Assembly: GCA_946547205.1 (NCBI GenBank)
Contig: CAMNPA010000058.1
Location: forward strand, 1 to 7,320
Direction of reading: 5' to 3'
Source: an uncultured Selenomonadales bacterium
GTDB lineage: Bacteria; Bacillota; Negativicutes; Selenomonadales; Selenomonadaceae
DNA length: 7,320 nt
Part shown: in pieces, positions 1 to 7,216 of the stretch
How the letters are laid out: each line of letters opens with the position of its first letter
Numbering within the stretch: position 1 is the first letter of the stretch
Made by a program: the position numbers and the translations under genes
The notes under the pieces: model-generated
What the model saw: only the letters and a program-made list of their open reading frames with translations
The model's database searches: none
Told to the model about the DNA's origin: nothing

Positions 1-140
1 TCGGTCGGTGCAACTTCTTCAAATGGTCTGTTGACTTCGGGAGCCGCCTCGCCGATTTTGAAACCGAATACCAAAGGCAACGTCATTGCCGCCGCGAATA
101 TTGCTGCCCGTCGTCTTCGCAAAAATCTTTTAATTTTCAA
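1..140 (-). CDS. N-terminus of an exported protein, candidate BamA/Omp85 (partial, runs off the window)
   Basis: An open frame of 46 codons starts with TTG at 140-138 and continues past the left edge. The start is chosen because an almost perfect Shine-Dalgarno (AAGGAGGT, 155-148) lies 7 nt upstream. A second in-frame TTG at 146-144 is only 1 nt from that site and so is unlikely. The protein begins MKIKRFLRRRR, a strongly basic n-region, followed by a hydrophobic stretch (AAIFAAAMTLPLVFGF, residues 12-27) and then IGEAAPEV, where a signal-peptidase I cut near residues 32-33 is plausible. This is a Sec signal peptide, so the product is periplasmic or in the outer membrane. No mature domain is visible. 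BamA is proposed only from context: tamB lies immediately upstream (35-nt gap), and tamB is often next to bamA in diderms, including Negativicutes. Other envelope proteins such as an OmpH/Skp chaperone or a porin remain possible. The coding call is firm; the identity is a guess. Confidence 0.6.
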   Translation of the reverse strand, partial: MKIKRFLRRRRAAIFAAAMTLPLVFGFKIGEAAPEVNRPFEEVAPT

Positions 141-147
141 GAACAAT

Positions 148-155
148 ACCTCCTT
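148..155 (-). promoter_or_regulatory. Shine-Dalgarno that sets the TTG start of the partial gene
   Basis: The minus strand reads AAGGAGGT, nearly the full anti-16S complement, 7 nt before the TTG at 140-138. It is the strongest ribosome binding site in the window and may compensate for the weaker TTG initiator. It decides between two in-frame TTG codons. Confidence 0.8.
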
Positions 156-159
156 AGGC

Positions 160-180
160 GACTAGTCCCTAGTCCCTAAA
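160..180. repeat. Heptanucleotide tandem array A (3 units) between tamB and the partial gene
   Basis: The plus strand reads GACTAGT, CCCTAGT, CCCTAAA: three consecutive 7-mers with the core CTAG or CTAA. The mRNA (minus) strand reads TTTAGGG, ACTAGGG, ACTAGTC. The tamB stop codon (TAG, 178-176) is part of the first transcribed unit. The array lies 4 nt upstream of the Shine-Dalgarno of the next gene. It is the shortest of four arrays with the same period in this window, and on its own it would not be convincing. Confidence 0.65.
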
Positions 181-3100
181 ATTTATAGCGCGCCTCCAGA
201 GTGAAAACATAATCCTTGCCTTCGCGCTCAATCGTAAAGCCCAAATTGTCGTTGAAGTCGTATTGCAAGCCGTAGCGATTGAGTTTGTGGCTGCCAAAGC
301 CGCGCGTGTAACGAATCATCAGCTTATCGTCAATGTATTTGCCGATTGTGATGTTGTAGTCTTTATCGTCGTGCTTACTCGCCTCCTCAGTGTTGTGGCT
401 GTCCAAAATTGAGCCGGAGCCTCTGGAAACTCTCAACTGATCAATGCCCAGCGAACGTTTCAAGGCGTCTTCAATGTCGGAAAGGATCGTCATTTGCAAG
501 CCGATTGCAAGCGCGTCCGCAGTCGTCAAGTTGCCGCCGTTGGAATAAGCCTCGCGCAATGTCAACAGCCGCATAATTTCCGTCTCCGTCATTTCGGGAC
601 TTGATGTCAGCGTGAATTTCATGTTGTTTGGCGGTCCGTTGACGGCAAGGAAAATTTTCGTCCTGTCAATTTTCGTCTCCGCCATGAAGTGCAACGTCGG
701 CAAGAAAGTATCAAGCTGATTGAAATACGCCTCGCCTTCCCGAATATTAAACACCGACTCAAGATAAGTCAAGGTGCCGCCGCGTTTGACGGTGACAGTG
801 CCGGAAGTTTTCGGGTGCTGCGTCGAGCCTTTGAATTGCGCGTTGCCGGTCAAATACATGTCGTAAAGCCGCGAGCTGTAGAAATGAACTTTGTTGCCCA
901 AATTAACAGCCACATCAAGCAGAACGTTCGGGAGCGGCTCGTCGTCATCAGAGAGACTCGGAACGGTAATTTGGCATCTGTCCAAATCGATTTGCCCGGA
1001 AATTTTCGGCAGCTTCCAATGCGCAAAAGATTGTTCGCTTAAATTGAACGTCGCGTTAAAAATTCCGTCAAAAATCGCGCTGTCGATCTTCAAGTTGTCC
1101 GCCGTGAAGTCGAAATTGTAATTGCTCAACTCCAATCCGCCGAAACCGAATCCGCCTGCCAAATTGAACGTGCCGCCGCCGATGTTGCCCGAAAAAGTTT
1201 CAATGTCGAATCGCTCGCCTTTGAAGACCGTCGCGATATTTATGTGCTCAATCAAAGTTTTCATGTCCTTGACTTTGACGGAGCCGTCGTTGAGAGAAAT
1301 TTTGCCGTCAACTTGCGGGTGAGCCGCCGTACCCGTGATTTTGACTTCGCCGTTCAATGCACCGATTCCCCACGCGATTTGCTTGCTCAAGACCGGCAAC
1401 AGACTCAAGTCCGCGCCGTCAAGTGAAACCGTCAAGTTGAGCTGTTCGTTGTCGGGAAGTTGCTCTTTTGAAGTGGCGGTTAATGCTCGGAGCGGAACGA
1501 ATCCTTTTGCACTCGCGCCGTAAGTTTTGCCGCTTATCTCGCGCTGAACGATGAATTCTTCCACGTTGACGCGCCAATCTTTCAACGTGAAATGTCCGCG
1601 CATCAAATCGAACGTTGAGCCTCTGATTCCGCCCGTCGCCGTCAAATTTAAATCGCCCGCAGGATTGTCGACGGTGCCGCCGATTTTCGCGTCGATGTTC
1701 GATGTGCCGACCATGTCAACGTCGTAGCCCGCCGCAGAGCTGAAAAGTCCGAGTTCAATCTCTTTAGCCGACAAAGTCATATCAAGTGCGCCGTTTAAAT
1801 CCGCCGTGCCGCGCAGATTAATCGTGCCCTTGTCGCCTTGCTTGCCTTCGAGCTGATTGACGCGAACGACGTTATTAAGCAGACCGATTGAAATTTTTAT
1901 GTCGTGAATGTCGTGCCCCGCGAATTTTCCGCTGATAATTTCGCCGCTCAAAGTCCCGGTCGGATGTTGAAGGCTTCCGCTCAATAAAATTTTGCTGGTC
2001 AACTTTCCTGTGATGAGGTCGTTCTTTTTGTCGAAGATGGCAAACAAATTTTCAATGCTGGCGTTCTTCACGTCGACAGAGCCGTTGATTGCTTCGGTGT
2101 CGAGATTTGTTTGGATTTGCGCTTTACAAATGCTGTCTTCGCCGCTGAAGTGCAGATCGTTCAGATAAACGTTGGGACCGTTCGACGAAAGGTGCCCGTA
2201 AACATTTGAGAGCACGACGCCGTTTAAAAGAATCTCATTAGCCTTCAACTCGCCGTCAAAAATCGGAACTGCGGGCGTGCCTCTGATAATGCCTTCAAAC
2301 ATTGTGTGCCCTTGAGCTTGATAATTGTCGGGAAGTTTTGCTTGAAAGCGTTCCAGGCGAATATCTTTGCCGTGCACGACAAAATCCATTTCCTGCGTAG
2401 TTTTGTTGATGGTGCCGTTCAAAACCATGTCGACCATCGGCGAAGTGATTTCAAAATCTTGCAAGCGGACAATGTCGCCGTCAAGGAAATATTTGCCCGT
2501 CATTCCGCTCAACAAAATTCCGCGATAGCTGCCGCGATTGAACTTGATGTTGCCTGCGACTTGCGGATTGTCAATCGTGCCGGTGATTTTGACGGTGTTT
2601 GTAACGTTGCCGGTTATCGGTTGGTCGGGCGCGACGAGTGCCGCAATATCTTCTGCGCGGACTTCGGTCGTGTCAAGTTCAATGTCAACATTTTTCTCGC
2701 CCGTCAAGCCGACGTTGCCTTCAATGACCGTCCATTTAAGCTTGCCGTCCTTGTCGAGGTTGAATTTGTCGATGTGAATGCCGTCGAGACTTCCGCTCAC
2801 TGCAAGCTGAATCGAATCAAACGGTTGCTTGAAAAATTTCCCGACGAAATGATTGCCTTCACGTTTGGAGTTGTCGATAGCCGAAAGGTCGAGCTTGATG
2901 TTTGGATTGTCCGAATCGCCGTGAACCGTGCCTTTGAAGTCCGCAAGTCCGCTCATGTCCAACGCGTCGTTGAAAAGTTTGGCGATTGTCAAATCAACAT
3001 GTGCGCCGTAAAAATTCAAGTCAAGTTTGCTGATGTCCGTTATCGTGCCTTCAACGCCGAGCGTGCCGCGATTGGGCAACTTCGCGCTCAAATAATCGAT

Positions 3101-4558
3101 AGTCAAATCGTCGTCCGAAAAATAAAAAGAGGCATTCGCGTCGTTGACGTGCAGTCCTTCAAATTCGAGAGCCGTCGCCTGCGCGTTGCCGTAAACTTTC
3201 ATCGGCGAAGTGCCGTCGCTGTTAATGCCGAGGTCAGCGGAAATTTTCCCGTCGATAATTTTTTCCGAGCCGCTGTATTCGCACAAAGTCGCCGCGTCGA
3301 TACCGCGAGCCTTGACGTTTGCATTAAAAGAACGGTCGGAAGTTTTGACTTCCACCGTGCCTGTGATGTTGCCGCCGAAAATCTGCGCGGACGTGTCGGA
3401 AAGGTAAATCATTTCGCCGGCATAACGGAGCTTTGTCGAGACGTTGCGGGCGTAAAGATTTTCGTAGCCGAGACTGTCCGAAAAAATTTCTGCGTCGACT
3501 TGCGGATTGGTCGCGGTGCCGACAAGATGAACTTTGACAGCTGCCGCGCCGTCAATTCCGATGTCTTCAATGATTGCTGACGGAGTGAAACTGTCCGATT
3601 CGGCGTGAATGTCGAAGAAAGTTTCATCGGTGTCAAGTCGAACAGTGCCGCTCGCCGCCGCATATTGACCATTTGCCGAAGCCGATGCATCCAAAATAAT
3701 TTCGCGGTCGCTGAATGTGACGGTGCCGTTGATGTCGCGAACGTCGGTTGATTCAACTTTAACAGACGCGCCCGAAACTTTTGTTGTGCCCGTGAATGTC
3801 AAAGCCTCGTCGCGTCGCAAAAGGTGAATCGTTGTATTTTTAGCCGTGCCGCCCAAAATTTCTACGCTGTCGGGAATTTTATCGGCGGGCAGATACGGCA
3901 GGACTTTATCAAAATTTATCGTGTCGACTTCGGCGTTGATGAGCTGTTGAACTTTTCCAATCGTGCCGGACGCTTTGACAGTTGCGCCGAGAGTTTTGGC
4001 GGTGAGTGTCGTTGAAATGGCGTTCATGTCCGCGCAGTCGGCTTGCCCGGAAATTTCCGCGACAGAAATTTTTTTCCCGTCAATGTCTGCGTTGAAAGTT
4101 CCGCCTTCAAGAAAAATTTTCGCGCCGAAAGTTGATTCGCCTTCGCTCTCAAGCTTGATGTCGTTGACGTTCCAAGAATCGTCGTCGCGTTGAGTAAGGT
4201 TGAAAGTCGCGCCGTTGATATAAATTTTTTCAAGTGCGGCAACGGGATCATCAGTCAAGGCAATTACTTTGAAGTCAATCTTCGCCTCGTCGACGCGAGC
4301 AATTAATTCGTCGTGCTTATCGAAAATTTCCACGTCGTGAACAATCAAGTCGCTTGTTTGGTCGAAGTCAATGAGTTTGACGCCGTTAAAGTCAACGCTG
4401 CCAATTTTTACGGGCACGCCCAAAGTTTCAGTGGCAATTTCTTCCGCACGTGTCAAAGCCTTTTCGATAAGTTCTGTTCGCTGTGAATTTATGTAAAGCC
4501 CGCCGCTTAGCACAAGGACGGCAATTATCAACGCCATGATGCGCAACGGTGACTTCAT
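176..4558 (-). CDS. tamB: TamB, AsmA-like/DUF490 protein spanning the periplasm (1460 aa)
   Basis: TamB proteins are anchored in the inner membrane and cross the periplasm as a long beta-rich groove. They are implicated in outer-membrane protein assembly (with TamA or BamA) and in phospholipid transport to the outer membrane. Seen here: one N-terminal hydrophobic anchor (about residues 7-24); more than 1100 residues of beta-prone sequence with few cysteines (175, 426, 811, 1195); and a C-terminal DUF490-type region from about residue 1100. The hallmark LTSSPEMTETEIMRLLT at 1317-1333 matches the SSP-x-acidic-EI-LL signature of the family. The chain ends in amphipathic strands and a terminal Phe (EARYKF). 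At least eight degenerate GT/GS-x(2-6)-P motifs recur near residues 347, 543, 660, 760, 861, 961, 1076 and 1244, as expected for a repeated beta-groove. It is longer than E. coli TamB (about 1260 aa). The ATG at 4558 has GAGG 7 nt upstream. It lies 30 nt after tolC and ends inside repeat array A. No frameshift is seen. Identity is confident; the transported substrate is not determined. Confidence 0.92.
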   Translation of the reverse strand: MKSPLRIMALIIAVLVLSGGLYINSQRTELIEKALTRAEEIATETLGVPVKIGSVDFNGVKLIDFDQTSDLIVHDVEIFDKHDELIARVDEAKIDFKVIALTDDPVAALEKIYINGATFNLTQRDDDSWNVNDIKLESEGESTFGAKIFLEGGTFNADIDGKKISVAEISGQADCADMNAISTTLTAKTLGATVKASGTIGKVQQLINAEVDTINFDKVLPYLPADKIPDSVEILGGTAKNTTIHLLRRDEALTFTGTTKVSGASVKVESTDVRDINGTVTFSDREIILDASASANGQYAAASGTVRLDTDETFFDIHAESDSFTPSAIIEDIGIDGAAAVKVHLVGTATNPQVDAEIFSDSLGYENLYARNVSTKLRYAGEMIYLSDTSAQIFGGNITGTVEVKTSDRSFNANVKARGIDAATLCEYSGSEKIIDGKISADLGINSDGTSPMKVYGNAQATALEFEGLHVNDANASFYFSDDDLTIDYLSAKLPNRGTLGVEGTITDISKLDLNFYGAHVDLTIAKLFNDALDMSGLADFKGTVHGDSDNPNIKLDLSAIDNSKREGNHFVGKFFKQPFDSIQLAVSGSLDGIHIDKFNLDKDGKLKWTVIEGNVGLTGEKNVDIELDTTEVRAEDIAALVAPDQPITGNVTNTVKITGTIDNPQVAGNIKFNRGSYRGILLSGMTGKYFLDGDIVRLQDFEITSPMVDMVLNGTINKTTQEMDFVVHGKDIRLERFQAKLPDNYQAQGHTMFEGIIRGTPAVPIFDGELKANEILLNGVVLSNVYGHLSSNGPNVYLNDLHFSGEDSICKAQIQTNLDTEAINGSVDVKNASIENLFAIFDKKNDLITGKLTSKILLSGSLQHPTGTLSGEIISGKFAGHDIHDIKISIGLLNNVVRVNQLEGKQGDKGTINLRGTADLNGALDMTLSAKEIELGLFSSAAGYDVDMVGTSNIDAKIGGTVDNPAGDLNLTATGGIRGSTFDLMRGHFTLKDWRVNVEEFIVQREISGKTYGASAKGFVPLRALTATSKEQLPDNEQLNLTVSLDGADLSLLPVLSKQIAWGIGALNGEVKITGTAAHPQVDGKISLNDGSVKVKDMKTLIEHINIATVFKGERFDIETFSGNIGGGTFNLAGGFGFGGLELSNYNFDFTADNLKIDSAIFDGIFNATFNLSEQSFAHWKLPKISGQIDLDRCQITVPSLSDDDEPLPNVLLDVAVNLGNKVHFYSSRLYDMYLTGNAQFKGSTQHPKTSGTVTVKRGGTLTYLESVFNIREGEAYFNQLDTFLPTLHFMAETKIDRTKIFLAVNGPPNNMKFTLTSSPEMTETEIMRLLTLREAYSNGGNLTTADALAIGLQMTILSDIEDALKRSLGIDQLRVSRGSGSILDSHNTEEASKHDDKDYNITIGKYIDDKLMIRYTRGFGSHKLNRYGLQYDFNDNLGFTIEREGKDYVFTLEARYKF

Positions 4559-4562
4559 TTTA

Positions 4563-4597
4563 ATTCCTCATTCCTAATTGCTGATTGCTCATTCGTT
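4563..4597. repeat. Heptanucleotide tandem array B (5 units) bridging the tolC end and the tamB RBS
   Basis: The plus strand holds five successive 7-mers: ATTCCTC, ATTCCTA, ATTGCTG, ATTGCTC, ATTCGTT. The first four fit ATT(C/G)CTN exactly; the fifth, inside tolC, is diverged. The array covers nearly the whole 30-nt gap. It contains the tolC stop codon (TGA, 4591-4589), the last two tolC codons (Asn-Glu) and the GAGG used by tamB. The period is exact over 35 bp with no indels. Confidence 0.85.
4566..4569 (-). promoter_or_regulatory. tamB ribosome binding site, supplied by a repeat unit
   Basis: The minus strand has GAGG 7 nt before the tamB ATG. These four bases belong to the last transcribed unit (GAGGAAT) of heptamer array B, so a tandem-repeat unit is acting as the Shine-Dalgarno. 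The neighbouring unit (TAGGAAT) offers a second AGGA at a distance of about 13 nt, too far for efficient use. Confidence 0.65.
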
Positions 4598-6097
4598 GAA
4601 AGGTTTGTCCTGCTCAACGGTCTCGGAAGGCAACGGCGAATCGTTTTCAAAGTCGATCATCACGACCGGCGAAACTTCTTCAACTTTCGGGACTTCAGCG
4701 GCTTCAGTTGTCAAAGCGGCGTCTTCGCGGGATTGAGCAGCCTTTTTGCCTTCGCCTTCGCTTTCGACGTAGCGCACAACGTCAATTTCGACGGGAACGC
4801 CCATATATCTGTCAAGCGAAGCTTTTGCGGTGTTGTAGCTGTAAAGTGCGTTGAAATAATTTGAACGAGCTTCCGTCAATTTGCGCGAGGCATCCATAAC
4901 GTCAAGGTTTGTGCCGACGCCTGCGGAGTAGCGGACTTGAGCAATTTTGTAGTTCTCTTCGGCGAGAGTGACGGACGCTTGAGTTGTGGCAATATTTTTT
5001 TCGGCAGCACGCAGTTGAAGAAAATATGATTGCACTTCGAGCTGAATTTGCTCACGAGTTTGAGCGGCAACTTCCTGCGCACGAACAACCGCCGCATTTG
5101 CCGCATGAACTTGAGAATCGGTGATGCCGCCGTCAAAAATATTCCACGACGCCGTTACTCCGACGCGCCATTGATCGGACGTTTTGTCGCTGAAAAGATG
5201 AGACGTGTCAATTTCTTTTGAAAGTCCTGCGCTGACAGAAGGACGTTTGCCGGCTTTGGCAGCACGTTGCGCACTTTCGGCACGTTTGACGGCATAATCA
5301 GCCATCGCGGCATCAGCGCGGTTTGCCAAAGCGTAAGTCGTGCAGTCCGTCAATTTCAAGTTGTATTGTTTATAATTGAGCGTGTCTTGCGGGCGAAGAA
5401 CGGTGTCTGCGGGCAAGCCGATATAATTGTTCAGTTCGGCGACCGCAATGTCGTAATTGTTCTGCACGTTGACAAGGTTTTGTTGTGAATTGGCAAGCTC
5501 AACCTGCGACTCAAGCACGTCAACTTTTGCAACGGTGCCGACGCGATATTGAGCGTTGACGTTTCGCAAATGTTCCTGCAGTGTCATAACTTCTTCTTCG
5601 TAAACTTCAATCAAGTTGCGATAGCGCAGGACGTTAAAATAATAAACCGTGGACTGCAAACGAACGGTCTGCATTGTATTTTCCAACGACAAGTCCGCCG
5701 AACTCAAAGCATAGCGTGCAGAAAGACGACCTTCCTTCAGACGACCGCCGCGATAAATCGGAATGTCGATTGAGCCGGTGTTTGAAAAGACATTGCCGGT
5801 TTCGCCGCCGTAATACATGCCGCCGCGTCTTGCACCGCTGAAACTCCAGCTCACTTGCGGATTTGTTTGACGACGTGCCTCGCTCAAGTTCCAATAAGCT
5901 TGCTCACGTTCGGCGACCGATTCTTTAATCGTGCGGTTGTTTTCAAAGGCGCGTTGAATCGTCTCTTCAAGCGTGACATTAACCACCTCCGCCGCGTCTA
6001 CGGAAGTGACGCCGATTGAAAAAGTCATAATGCCCGCCGCGAGCATTGCCGCCAACTTCCTGCGAAAATTTTTCTTGATGCGGTTGGAAATCCTCAT
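4589..6097 (-). CDS. TolC-family outer-membrane efflux channel (502 aa)
   Basis: TolC-family proteins trimerise into an outer-membrane beta-barrel with a long alpha-helical periplasmic tunnel and serve as the exit duct of tripartite pumps and type I secretion. A long basic signal peptide (about residues 1-35, ending TSVDA before AEVV) precedes two OEP repeats. The duplicated family motif is clear: YRVGTVAKVDVLESQVELA at 184-202 and YSAGVGTNLDVMDASRKLTEA at 390-410. Each half also has its strand/hinge motif (PIYRGGRL at 113-120 and NIFDGGITD at 319-327). The two halves are about 205 residues apart, as expected. Residues from about 440 to 502 form a mostly polar, Glu-rich tail (ending ETVEQDKPFNE) beyond the usual OEP end. 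The ATG at 6097 has AGGAGA 7 nt upstream. The gene follows an AcrA-like adaptor and precedes tamB. Substrate is unknown. The family call is very secure; the symbol tolC is withheld because family members differ in partners. Confidence 0.93.
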   Translation of the reverse strand: MRISNRIKKNFRRKLAAMLAAGIMTFSIGVTSVDAAEVVNVTLEETIQRAFENNRTIKESVAEREQAYWNLSEARRQTNPQVSWSFSGARRGGMYYGGETGNVFSNTGSIDIPIYRGGRLKEGRLSARYALSSADLSLENTMQTVRLQSTVYYFNVLRYRNLIEVYEEEVMTLQEHLRNVNAQYRVGTVAKVDVLESQVELANSQQNLVNVQNNYDIAVAELNNYIGLPADTVLRPQDTLNYKQYNLKLTDCTTYALANRADAAMADYAVKRAESAQRAAKAGKRPSVSAGLSKEIDTSHLFSDKTSDQWRVGVTASWNIFDGGITDSQVHAANAAVVRAQEVAAQTREQIQLEVQSYFLQLRAAEKNIATTQASVTLAEENYKIAQVRYSAGVGTNLDVMDASRKLTEARSNYFNALYSYNTAKASLDRYMGVPVEIDVVRYVESEGEGKKAAQSREDAALTTEAAEVPKVEEVSPVVMIDFENDSPLPSETVEQDKPFNE

Positions 6098-6104
6098 GTA
6101 AATC

Positions 6105-6110
6105 TCTCCT
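6105..6110 (-). promoter_or_regulatory. Ribosome binding site of the TolC-family gene
   Basis: AGGAGA on the minus strand lies 7 nt before the ATG at 6097-6095 and supports that start. It lies outside the nearby heptamer array, about 18 nt downstream of its end, unlike the site used by tamB. Confidence 0.75.
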
Positions 6111-6128
6111 TTTGTAGGAACCGGGTTA

Positions 6129-6163
6129 CAACTCCTAACTCCAAACTCCTAACTTCTAACTGC
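6129..6163. repeat. Heptanucleotide tandem array C (5 units) between the adaptor and TolC genes
   Basis: The plus strand has five consecutive 7-mers: CAACTCC, TAACTCC, AAACTCC, TAACTTC, TAACTGC (consensus TAACTCC). The mRNA-strand consensus is GGAGTTA, so several Shine-Dalgarno-like GGAG cores recur every 7 nt, 28 or more nt ahead of the true tolC site. The adaptor gene's last Ser codon and TAG stop (6158-6156) lie inside the array. Between the array and the tolC site is a short unremarkable stretch with a weak AACC-G-GGTT dyad (6119-6127). Confidence 0.85.
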
Positions 6164-7193
6164 ATTTCAGCGGCGTGCCGTCGCGCAGATTGGTCAAGCC
6201 TTCGACAACAACCAAATCGCCCGCCTTCAAGCCGTCATTGACGATGAAAAAGTTTCCGAGCTTGCCGCCGAGCGAAATTTTTTTCAAGGCGGCTGTTTTA
6301 TCTGAATCGACGACGAAAACATAATTGTCTCCGCCGCGAAGTTGAACAGCATTTTCCGGGACAAGCAACGTATTCGGAACATTGACGCCATCAAATACGA
6401 CGTGAGCCGCGTCGCCCAAAAGCAGTCGTCCGATTGGATTGTCAAAGTTCACCGCAACCGTTGAGCCTTCCGAAAAATTCAATTTGCCTGTGCGAGGATA
6501 AGTTGAGCCGTCAGAAAGTTTGAGCGTGATTTTCAGCGCGTCCGATGATTCGAGCCGTTGACGTTCTTCCGCAGAAATTTCCAGTCGAACAGCGATTGGA
6601 TCAGTGTTGCCGATTTGCGCAAGGACAGTTTCATTTGCAGTGACCGTCGCGCCGAGTGCCACGCCTTCAATGCCGATGTGCCCTGTTGAGGGAGCGTTAA
6701 TCATTCCCGCCGCAGAATCGTTCTGCAAATTTTCAAGTGCGGCTTTGCGTTCGTCGACTTCGGCTTGACGTTCATTGACTGCGAATTTTTTATCTTCGAC
6801 TTCCTGCGCGGCGATGGCTTTGTTGCGGAATTGAACTTCGGCTTCTACGAGTTGAGCGCGTTCACGTGCCAGAGCCGCCATTGATTCGCCGAGAGCCGCC
6901 TTCGCCCGCAAAAGTTCCGTCTCGTTCTTTTGATGACCGATTTTGAAAAGCGGTTGCCCTTCCGTGACTTCCTGTCCGCGTTCAAAAAAAGTTTCGACGA
7001 CCGTGCCCGATATTGGCGATAAAATTTTTTGTTCGCCGCTCAAAGAAAATGTCCCGTCGTGCGCGATTGACATTGAGCCGTTGACGGAAACGACTTGAGC
7101 GACTTTGACTTCAACGGGCTTTTCATTGTTGGTGCACGCCGTGAAAAAAATTGTCGTCACGAAGAGCAACGCGTAAGCCAAAAAATTTTTCAT
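6156..7193 (-). CDS. RND efflux periplasmic adaptor, AcrA/HlyD-like lipoprotein (345 aa)
   Basis: Membrane fusion proteins of this family link an inner-membrane pump to TolC. The N-terminus has a lipoprotein signal peptide with lipobox FTAC, so Cys20 should be lipidated. Domains in order: first lipoyl half-motif about 45-86 (SPISGTVVETFFERGQEVTEG, from residue 59, in two parts SPISGTVVETFF and ERGQEVTEG); alpha-hairpin coiled coil about 88-160, rich in Ala/Glu/Arg; second lipoyl half about 165-196 (INAPSTGHIGIEGVALG); beta-barrel about 198-285, ending in LLVPENAV; and membrane-proximal domain about 285-345 ending GLKAGDLVVVEGLTNLRDG. The hairpin tip has FRNKAIAAQEVED (122-134), which resembles the RND tip consensus that contacts TolC, with Ala where Ser is usual. 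It is slightly shorter than AcrA (about 397 aa) and lacks a C-terminal tail. It is followed directly by the TolC-family gene (58-nt gap), fitting one export machine. No pump gene is visible. Substrate cannot be read from the sequence. Confidence 0.9.
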   Translation of the reverse strand: MKNFLAYALLFVTTIFFTACTNNEKPVEVKVAQVVSVNGSMSIAHDGTFSLSGEQKILSPISGTVVETFFERGQEVTEGQPLFKIGHQKNETELLRAKAALGESMAALARERAQLVEAEVQFRNKAIAAQEVEDKKFAVNERQAEVDERKAALENLQNDSAAGMINAPSTGHIGIEGVALGATVTANETVLAQIGNTDPIAVRLEISAEERQRLESSDALKITLKLSDGSTYPRTGKLNFSEGSTVAVNFDNPIGRLLLGDAAHVVFDGVNVPNTLLVPENAVQLRGGDNYVFVVDSDKTAALKKISLGGKLGNFFIVNDGLKAGDLVVVEGLTNLRDGTPLKCS

Positions 7194-7201
7194 AACTCAA
7201 A

Positions 7202-7206
7202 TCCTT
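7202..7206 (-). promoter_or_regulatory. Ribosome binding site of the adaptor gene
   Basis: AAGGA on the minus strand lies 8 nt before the ATG at 7193-7191. Only 23 bp separate that ATG from repeat array D, and no sigma-70-type -35/-10 pair is convincing there. A promoter would have to lie inside the array or further upstream. Confidence 0.65.
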
Positions 7207-7216
7207 GGTTGTGGAG

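Noticed and set aside
160..180. TTTAGGG unit resembling the plant telomere repeat
   Set aside because: Only one unit matches, the neighbours differ, and it sits between two bacterial genes. The likeness is coincidental.
2306..3580. Long plus-strand open frame of 424 codons opposite tamB
   Set aside because: It lies wholly antisense to a convincing TamB frame, has no recognisable domain or signal, and many shorter plus-strand frames behave the same way. Codon bias of tamB that avoids stops in the antisense frame explains it.
4876..5136. Minus-strand out-of-frame open frame inside the TolC-family gene
   Set aside because: It overlaps the core of a well-supported TolC frame, has no clear initiation signal and no recognisable domain; a shadow frame.
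6119..6127. Operator-like dyad AACC-G-GGTT before tolC
   Set aside because: Four-base arms are too short to separate from chance, and they do not extend outward.
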